Below, in pieces: positions 58,663 through 64,000 of a stretch of 64,000 nt of DNA; the stretch's first letter is position 1; every line of letters begins with the position of its first letter. Made by a program: the position numbers and the translations under genes. Origin of the DNA: NCEH01 sp043195135 (GTDB taxonomy: Bacteria > Pseudomonadota > Alphaproteobacteria > Rhizobiales > Xanthobacteraceae); assembly GCF_043195135.1 (NCBI RefSeq), contig NZ_JBAFWP010000001.1; one strand, given 5' to 3'. Under the pieces are notes generated by a model. That model saw nothing but the letters and a program-made list of their open reading frames with translations. It was not told the DNA's origin and searched no databases.

Positions 58663-59862
58663 ATGACCGAGATTTCTTCTCCCGCCGCCGAACGGTCCGC
58701 TGCCGCGGCCAACGTCCTCTGGTTCCTGCCCACCCATGGCGATGGCCATTATCTCGGCACCTCGCACGGGGCGCGGGAAGTCTCGCTGCGCTATCTCGCG
58801 CAGATCGCGCAGGCGGCGGACGATCTCGGCTATTTCGGCGTGCTGCTGCCCACCGGCCGGTCGTGCGAGGACAGCTGGATCGTGGCATCCGCGCTGGCGC
58901 CGCTCACCGAGCGCCTGCGCTTTCTCGTCGCCGTGCGGCCCGGCCTGCTCCAGCCCGCCGTGGCGGCGCGGATGACGGCAACGCTCGACCGCATCTCGAA
59001 GGGCCGCCTGCTCATCAATGTGGTCACCGGCGGCGACCCGGTGGAGAACAAGGGCGACGGCTTCTTCGCCAGCCATTCGGAGCGCTATGAGGTGACGGGT
59101 GAATTCCTCGACATCTACACCCGCCTTCTGGAGGGGGCGCAGGTGACGGCCAGCGGCAAGCACCTCGGCGTGGAGGGCGGAAAGCTGCTCTATCCTCCGG
59201 TGCAGAAGCCCTATCCGCCGCTCTATTTCGGCGGATCGTCCCCGGCCGCCCATGAGGTCGCCGCGCGCACCGTGGACAAATATCTCACCTGGGGCGAGCC
59301 CCCCGCCGACGTGGCCGAGAAGATCGCCGACATCCGCACCCGCGCGGCGGCCCTCGGTCGTGAGATCACCTTCGGGATCCGCCTGCATGTGATCGTTCGC
59401 GAGACCAGCGAGGAGGCCTGGGCCGCCGCCGACAAGCTGATCGCCTATGTGGACGACGGGACCATCGCGGAGGCCCAGAACGTCTTCGCGCGCATGGATT
59501 CGGTGGGGCAGCAGCGGATGTCGCGCCTGCATGGCGGACGCCGCGACCAGTTGGAGATCAGCCCGAACCTGTGGGCCGGCGTCGGCCTGGTGCGGGGCGG
59601 CGCCGGCACGGCGCTCGTGGGCGATCCGCAGACCGTGGCCGCGCGCATGAAGGACTATATGGCGCTCGGCATCGATACCTTCATCCTCTCGGGCTATCCG
59701 CATCTTGAGGAAGCCTATCGCTTCGCGGAACTGGTCTTCCCCCTCCTGCCGCTCGCCGCCACGACCGGGCGGCCGCCCGTCGTGGCTCCCCATCGCGGCC
59801 CGTTCGGCGAGATGATCGGCAATGCGATCGTTCCCCGCGAGCGCAGCGCCGGCGCCTCCTGA
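58663..59862 (+). CDS. ssuD: SsuD, FMNH2-dependent alkanesulfonate monooxygenase
   Basis: SsuD uses FMNH2 and O2 to cleave alkanesulfonates to an aldehyde and sulfite. The 399-residue product matches E. coli SsuD in NVLWFLPTHGDGHYLGTSHG, IAQAADDLGYFGVLLPTGRS-CEDSW (with the active-site Cys), FLVAVRPGLLQPAVAARMTA and NVVTGGDPVENKGDGFF with the HSERYE block. The ATG at 58663 was chosen over one 117 bases earlier because it starts at the family N-terminus. It is divergent from the peptide-type ABC operon. Reduced flavin must come from the flavin reductase at 45317 or elsewhere. Confidence 0.94.
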   Translation: MTEISSPAAERSAAAANVLWFLPTHGDGHYLGTSHGAREVSLRYLAQIAQAADDLGYFGVLLPTGRSCEDSWIVASALAPLTERLRFLVAVRPGLLQPAVAARMTATLDRISKGRLLINVVTGGDPVENKGDGFFASHSERYEVTGEFLDIYTRLLEGAQVTASGKHLGVEGGKLLYPPVQKPYPPLYFGGSSPAAHEVAARTVDKYLTWGEPPADVAEKIADIRTRAAALGREITFGIRLHVIVRETSEEAWAAADKLIAYVDDGTIAEAQNVFARMDSVGQQRMSRLHGGRRDQLEISPNLWAGVGLVRGGAGTALVGDPQTVAARMKDYMALGIDTFILSGYPHLEEAYRFAELVFPLLPLAATTGRPPVVAPHRGPFGEMIGNAIVPRERSAGAS

Positions 59863-59885
59863 CCAGCCCGCGTCCTCCCGCGAGG

Positions 59886-59918
59886 CACGGGGGCCCCGCG
59901 CGGGCGCGCCCCCTCGTG
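59886..59918. terminator. Hairpin between convergent ssuD and Rrf2 genes
   Basis: CACGGGGGC at 59886-59894 pairs with GCCCCCTCGTG at 59908-59918 apart from bulged bases, in the 67-base gap between two convergent genes. It is GC-rich with no T-tract and is a probable bidirectional terminator. Confidence 0.4.
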
Positions 59919-59929
59919 GGCCGGTGCGC

Positions 59930-60376
59930 TCAGATATAGTCCACGAAGGAGACCAGGGCGTCGTCTGAAAGGTCCCGCATCTCCGCCAGGGTGTAGGTGT
60001 CCAGCACCGTGCCCATGGCATCGCGGACCAGCACCATCAGGCGGCGCACCTCGCAGCGGGGCACGTCGCAATCATCGCACGGGACATAGGCGTTGCGGCT
60101 GGCACAGGGGAAGGGCGCGAGCGGGCCATCGAGTGTGCGGATCATCTCCCCGACCACGATCTCCTCCGCCGGCTTGCCCAGGCGGTAGCCGCCGAGCTTG
60201 CCCTTCTTGGAGGCCAGGAATCCGGCGTTGCGCAACTCGTTGAGAATCACGTCGAGAAACTTTTTCGGAATGGCATTGGCCTCGGCGATCTCGGCCACCT
60301 GCACCGAGACCCCGGCGGGCAGGCGGGCGAGATAGACGGCCGCCTTCAGCCCGTATTTTCCCTTCTTGGTCAGCAT
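59930..60376 (-). CDS. Rrf2-family regulator with cysteine cluster (sulfur-responsive candidate)
   Basis: A 148-residue Rrf2 protein: MLTKKGKYGLKAAVYLARLP, VQVAEIAEANAIPKKFLDVI and the wing LASKKGKLGGYRLGKPAEEI. Four Cys lie in a short span (PFPCASRNAYVPCDDCDVPRCEVR), enough to bind an iron-sulfur cluster or to sense thiols, as in IscR and CymR-type members. It is divergent from the SfnG-like gene. Control of the sulfur operons around it by sulfur or cysteine state is the natural inference, with CymR of Bacillus as the family precedent. Confidence 0.9.
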   Translation of the reverse strand: MLTKKGKYGLKAAVYLARLPAGVSVQVAEIAEANAIPKKFLDVILNELRNAGFLASKKGKLGGYRLGKPAEEIVVGEMIRTLDGPLAPFPCASRNAYVPCDDCDVPRCEVRRLMVLVRDAMGTVLDTYTLAEMRDLSDDALVSFVDYI

Positions 60377-60694
60377 GTGCGCCCTCCCGCGCCCCCTCGT
60401 TTCCCGCGCCCCGGCCTCGTGTGGCCCCACGTTCCGACGCTGAAAAATCCCCCACGCGCGCGGCGCCGGTCTCCCAAACGCCGGCTTACCACATTCCTCC
60501 ATTGTAAAAACCTGGAACGTAACAGCCCCCTGCGATCCCTGGTCCCGCGCGCCGTTCGCCCGGCCGCCTCAAGAGCCGGTTTGCGCGCCAGGTCGAATTC
60601 GCCCTCCGCCAAAGCCGTGCGCGCAAATGCGGATAGGGGGTTGACAAGGCATATAAATACTTATTCGATCAATTTAATATATTTATGGTGGGAC
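60377..60694. promoter_or_regulatory. Divergent promoter region, Rrf2 and SfnG-like genes
   Basis: This 318-base interval has no gene. Its right end is strikingly AT-rich for this GC-rich region (60641-60690). It starts with TTGACA at 60641-60646, the best -35 match in the island, and ends with GGTGGGA just before the ATG at 60695. A clear -10 at 17 bases is not seen (TTCGAT at 60664-60669). Binding by the adjacent Rrf2 protein is likely. Confidence 0.5.
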
Positions 60695-61792
60695 ATGGCG
60701 ATTTCTCCTCTCCGCATTGGCGTCTGGGCGCCCGTTCACGGTCCGCGCGCGGCCTGGCAGGACCCGGCCGAGCCTTTCGACGCCTCATGGCCGCACAATC
60801 GCGACACGGTGCTGGATGCCGAGGCCCTCGGCTATGACGCCACGCTGGTCGCCCAGCACACGGTCAATCCGCATCTGCCGGAGAAGGACCAGATCGAGGC
60901 CTGGACGGCGTGCGCGGCCCTCGCGGCGCTCACGCACCGCATCGAGATCATCGCCGCCATCAAGCCCTATCTGTACCACCCGGTGGTGCTGGCGAAGATG
61001 GCGCTCCAGATCGAAAACATCTCGAACGGCCGGTTCGCCTTCAATCTGGTGAACGCGTGGAACCGCGCGGAATTCGAGAAGGCGGGCATCCCCTTCGGCG
61101 AACATGACGCGCGCTATGCCTATGGCCGCGAGTGGCTCGCCGTGGTGGAGTGCCTCGTTTCCGGCGAGAGCGTGACCCATGCGGGCGAGAACTTCCGCAT
61201 CACCGATTACAAGCTGTCTCCGGCGAGCCCCGTTCGCGCCCGCCCCCGCATCTATCTCGGCGGCGAATCCGAGCCCGCGCGCGCCCTCGCGGCGGACCAT
61301 TCGGACGTGTTCTTCATCAATGGCCAGCCGCTCGAGGATGTGAAGGCCATGATCGCCGATCTCGCCGCCCGTCCCCGGCGCGGCGCGCCGCTGGCCTACG
61401 GGCTCGCCGCCTTCGTCATCGCCCGCGAGAGCGAGCAGGAGGCGGAAGAGGAATATCGCCGCCTCCTCGCCCTCGCCGCCAAGGACGCGCCCGCCAAGCG
61501 GAATCAGGCCGCGCGCACCGACCCCAACGTGGTGATGATCCGCACCTTCGCGAAGTCGCCCCGGGTCGGCACCAATGGCGGCACGGCCGCCGGGCTCGTC
61601 GGCAGCTACGATCAGGTGGCGGAACGGATCAAGGCGTTCCACGGTGCCGGCATCGAGCTGTTCATGCTCCAGTTCCAGCCTTTGCGCTCCGAGCTTCGGC
61701 GCTTCGCCGAGCATGTGTTCCCGCGTCTCGGCCGCCCGGCCGGCGGCACGGCGGCCGTCGCCGGCAGCCCGCGCGCCGCGCGCACCGGCTGA
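60695..61792 (+). CDS. Luciferase-like FMN-dependent monooxygenase (SfnG-like)
   Basis: A 365-residue luciferase-like monooxygenase: PLRIGVWAPVHGPRAAWQDP at the start, LDAEALGYDATLVAQHTVNP, IEIIAAIKPYLYHPVVLAKM, and FAFNLVNAWNRAEFEKAGIP with HDARYAYGREWL. It is closest in outline to SfnG (dimethylsulfone monooxygenase) and related SsuD-group enzymes. The following genes are a complete SsuCBA-like transporter, 16 bases away, so the imported substrate is likely used by this enzyme. The ATG at 60695 has a good ribosome site; longer upstream frames are in the promoter. Confidence 0.9.
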   Translation: MAISPLRIGVWAPVHGPRAAWQDPAEPFDASWPHNRDTVLDAEALGYDATLVAQHTVNPHLPEKDQIEAWTACAALAALTHRIEIIAAIKPYLYHPVVLAKMALQIENISNGRFAFNLVNAWNRAEFEKAGIPFGEHDARYAYGREWLAVVECLVSGESVTHAGENFRITDYKLSPASPVRARPRIYLGGESEPARALAADHSDVFFINGQPLEDVKAMIADLAARPRRGAPLAYGLAAFVIARESEQEAEEEYRRLLALAAKDAPAKRNQAARTDPNVVMIRTFAKSPRVGTNGGTAAGLVGSYDQVAERIKAFHGAGIELFMLQFQPLRSELRRFAEHVFPRLGRPAGGTAAVAGSPRAARTG

Positions 61793-61808
61793 GGGAGCCG
61801 GATTTCCC

Positions 61809-62669
61809 ATGGCCAACGCAGATCACACCGCACACCTGCCGCTCCCCGCGCGCGCCACGGACCGGACGCGACCGCGCGTCCGCCGGCGCATCCTCATCAG
61901 CCCCCGCCTGTTCGTCCTCCTGTCCTGGATCGCCCCCGTGCTGCTGGTCGTGGTCTGGGAGATCCTGGCCCGGGCCGGCGTCGTGACGCCCCAGGTGCTG
62001 CCGGCGCCCAGCAAGGTGGTGCGCACGGCGTTCAAGCTCGCCACCACGGGCTCGCTGCTGGAGGACCTCGGCACCAGCCTGCTGCGGGCGGCGGCGGGCT
62101 TCATCATCGGCGGCAGCATCGCCTTCGCCCTCGGCATCCTCGTCGGCTTCTCGCGCCTCGCCGAAGCGCTCGTGGACCGCAGCGTGCAGATGGTGCGGGC
62201 GATTCCCTTCCTCGCCCTGCTGCCGCTGGTGATCGTGTGGTTCGGCGTGGGCGAGGCGCAGAAGATCTTCCTCGTGGCGCTGGGCGTGGCGTTCCCCATC
62301 TATATCAACACCACCCTCGGCATCCGGCAGGTGGACCCCAAGCTCCTGGAACTCGGGCGGGTGCAGGGGCTCTCCACGCGCCAGATGATCACCCGCATCA
62401 TCCTGCCGGGCGCCCTGCCCTCGATTCTCACCGGCGTCCGCTATGCCCTCGCCACCGCGTGGCTGGCGCTGGTGGTGGCGGAGACCATCGGCGCCCAGGC
62501 GGGCATCGGCTTCCTCGCCATGGATGCGCGCGAGTTCCTGCGCACCGACGTGGTGGTGCTCACCATCGTCATCTATGCCCTGATCGGCGTGGCGGCGGAT
62601 TCGGTGGCGCGCCTGCTGGAACGCCGGCTCCTGGCCTGGCATCCCAATTTCGGGGGCGCGGGACGATGA
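61809..62669 (+). CDS. ssuC: Sulfonate-type ABC permease (SsuC-like)
   Basis: A 286-residue SsuC-like permease: a charged N-terminus then FVLLSWIAPVLLVVVWEILA, VQMVRAIPFLALLPLVIVWF-GVGEAQK, and the EAA loop LLELGRVQGLSTRQMITRII. It overlaps the ATPase gene by 4 bases and follows the SfnG-like gene by 16 bases. Confidence 0.93.
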   Translation: MANADHTAHLPLPARATDRTRPRVRRRILISPRLFVLLSWIAPVLLVVVWEILARAGVVTPQVLPAPSKVVRTAFKLATTGSLLEDLGTSLLRAAAGFIIGGSIAFALGILVGFSRLAEALVDRSVQMVRAIPFLALLPLVIVWFGVGEAQKIFLVALGVAFPIYINTTLGIRQVDPKLLELGRVQGLSTRQMITRIILPGALPSILTGVRYALATAWLALVVAETIGAQAGIGFLAMDAREFLRTDVVVLTIVIYALIGVAADSVARLLERRLLAWHPNFGGAGR

Positions 62670-63379
62670 ACGCGCCGCTGCTTGCGCAGGCCGCGCCCGC
62701 CGTGCGGGTCGCCGGCCTCACCCGGGCCTATGGGGACCGGGTGGTGATCGACCGGCTCGACCTCACCATCGCGCGCGGCGAATTCGTCGCCCTTCTCGGC
62801 GAGAGCGGCTGCGGCAAGACCACCTTGCTGCGGGCCCTCGCGGGGCTCGATCCCATCGAGGGCGGGCGCATCGAGGCGCCGCGCAAGCCGGCGGTGGTGT
62901 TCCAGGAACATCGCCTGCTGCCCTGGGACAGCCTGTGGCGCAACGTGGCGCTGGGGCTGCCGGAGAAGGGCGCCCGGGCGCGGGTGGCGGCGGCCTTGTC
63001 GGAAGTCGGCCTGGGCGGCCGGCTCGACGATTGGCCGCGCAATCTCTCCGGCGGCCAGGCCCAGCGCGTGGCGCTCGCGCGCGCCCTGGTGCAGGAGCCG
63101 GAATTGCTGCTGCTGGACGAGCCCTTCGCCGCCCTCGATGCGCTGACGCGCATCCGCATGCACGTGCTGGTGAAGGCCCTCGTCGCCCGCCACCGGCCGG
63201 GCGTCCTGCTCGTGACCCACGATGTGGAGGAGGCGATCGCGCTCGCCGACCGCATCCTCGTCATGCGGGGCGGGGCCATCGCCGCCGAGCATCGCCCGGC
63301 GGAGCCGGGGCTTCCCGCCGCCACCCGCGCCACCCTCCTCGCCGAGCTCGGGGTCGAGAACGACCTGCCGCGCGCCTGA
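62666..63379 (+). CDS. ssuB: Sulfonate-type ABC ATPase (SsuB-like)
   Basis: A 237-residue ABC ATPase with Walker A GESGCGKTT, Q-loop VVFQEHRLLPWDSLWRNVAL (the SsuB hallmark), signature LSGGQAQRVALARAL, Walker B LLLLDEPFAALD and VTHDVEEA. The order monooxygenase, permease, ATPase, binding protein differs from E. coli ssuEADCB. All motifs are intact. Confidence 0.94.
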   Translation: MNAPLLAQAAPAVRVAGLTRAYGDRVVIDRLDLTIARGEFVALLGESGCGKTTLLRALAGLDPIEGGRIEAPRKPAVVFQEHRLLPWDSLWRNVALGLPEKGARARVAAALSEVGLGGRLDDWPRNLSGGQAQRVALARALVQEPELLLLDEPFAALDALTRIRMHVLVKALVARHRPGVLLVTHDVEEAIALADRILVMRGGAIAAEHRPAEPGLPAATRATLLAELGVENDLPRA

Positions 63380-63401
63380 TCCAAACCACACGAGACCTGC
63401 A

Positions 63402-64000
63402 ATGTCGTCCTTCCTCACGCCGTCCCGCCGCCAGTTCCTCGCCACCGGCCTTGCCGGGCTCGGGGCGGCGAGCGGCCTCCTGCCCTTCGCCGCCATGGCC
63501 CAGCAGAAAGACACCCGCAATACCGATGTCGTGCGCCTCACCTGGGGTTTCCACGGCCTGACGCTGATCGCCAAGGAGCGCGGCGTGTTCGAGAAGGCCC
63601 TAGCCGACCAGGGCATCAAGGTGGAATGGCTCGGCCCGTTCCCGAACCATGCGCCGACGCTGCAGGCGGTGACCGGCGGCAGCGCCGATTTCGGCTTCGG
63701 CGGCTCCACGACGCCGGCCTTCGCCGCCATCCTCGCCGGCTCGCCGCTGGTGTTCTCGCAATTCGTGCTCTACGAGCCGCGCACCACGGCGATCATCGCC
63801 AAGGACGGGTCGGGCATCGACACGGTGCCGGACCTGGTCGGCAAGTCGGTGGCGGTGAACCGCTCCGGCCTCGGGGAATTCCTGCTGGTCGCCGCGCTGG
63901 AGAAGCACGGCATCGACCGCGCGAAAGTGAAGTTCGTCTATCTGAACCCGCCGGACGCCGCCCCCGCGCTTGCCTCCGGCAAGGTGGATGCGTGGTCCAT
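63402..64000 (+). CDS. ssuA: Sulfonate-type ABC binding protein (SsuA-like), truncated by window end
   Basis: The visible 199 residues show a Tat signal (PSRRQFLATGLAGLGAASGL) and the start of an SsuA/NMT1-like domain: VVRLTWGFHGLTLIAKERGV, QAVTGGSADFGFGGSTTPAF, and DLVGKSVAVNRSGLGEFLLV. The frame is still open at the edge; about 120 more residues are expected. The gene begins 22 bases after ssuB. Confidence 0.9.
   Translation, partial: MSSFLTPSRRQFLATGLAGLGAASGLLPFAAMAQQKDTRNTDVVRLTWGFHGLTLIAKERGVFEKALADQGIKVEWLGPFPNHAPTLQAVTGGSADFGFGGSTTPAFAAILAGSPLVFSQFVLYEPRTTAIIAKDGSGIDTVPDLVGKSVAVNRSGLGEFLLVAALEKHGIDRAKVKFVYLNPPDAAPALASGKVDAWS

Overview
The window is GC-rich DNA of an alphaproteobacterium, most likely a Hyphomicrobiales (Rhizobiales) member. 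The evidence is the trb gene order with the DUF2274, DUF736, DUF2958, DUF932 and DUF2285 families typical of alphaproteobacterial integrative elements, a tRNA-Gly(GCC) remnant of alphaproteobacterial type, and the abundance of sulfonate and organosulfur transport genes. It divides into three parts.

Part 1 (1-30334) is most of an integrative and conjugative element (ICE), running off the left edge. From left to right it carries: an arsenic cargo (MFS permease, arsH) with a LysR regulator; a Trb type IV secretion operon on the minus strand (trbC-D-E-J-K-L-F-G-I plus DUF2274); a plasmid-like partition and replication block (parA, an RHH partner, repA of the RPA family, three iteron-like repeats, an AlpA-like protein); a run of element-maintenance genes (DUF6499/DUF2285, DUF932, DUF736, DUF2958, a large ParB-like protein) interleaved with toxin-antitoxin genes; a small Rrf2/SDR/glyoxalase cargo; a TacA/TacT module; an unrecognised 858-residue protein with a zinc ribbon and a PD-(D/E)XK-like motif; and a tyrosine integrase whose upstream side ends at a 50-base tRNA-Gly 3' fragment, the right att site. 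The element looks decayed. trbB is reduced to 43 C-terminal codons, traG is absent, vapC is a stub, the DUF6499/DUF2285 gene is frameshifted, and a second DUF736 copy is an inverted pseudogene. It could probably still excise, but its own conjugation is doubtful.

Part 2 (30335-42500) reads as host chromosome with small catabolic and regulatory units: a LysR gene; an alpha/beta hydrolase; three short-chain dehydrogenase or nitroreductase genes; an O-methyltransferase divergent from a TetR gene; a second TetR gene with clear operator sites and a membrane protein; an ArsR/AHSA1 pair; a methionine-rich Tat-exported multicopper oxidase; and a small His/Cys-rich exported protein.

Part 3 (42597-64000) is a large organosulfur scavenging island. 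It has two sulfonate-type ABC transporters, a MetQ-like binding protein, a peptide-type ABC transporter with two tandem binding proteins, an SsuD-type alkanesulfonate monooxygenase, two further luciferase-like monooxygenases (DszA/NtaA-like and SfnG-like), a DszC/SfnC-like flavin monooxygenase, a flavin reductase, a nitroreductase-like flavoprotein, an AhpD-like protein and a cysteine-rich Rrf2 regulator. Together these would import varied sulfonates and thioethers and cleave their C-S bonds with reduced flavin, releasing sulfite or a thiol for cysteine synthesis.
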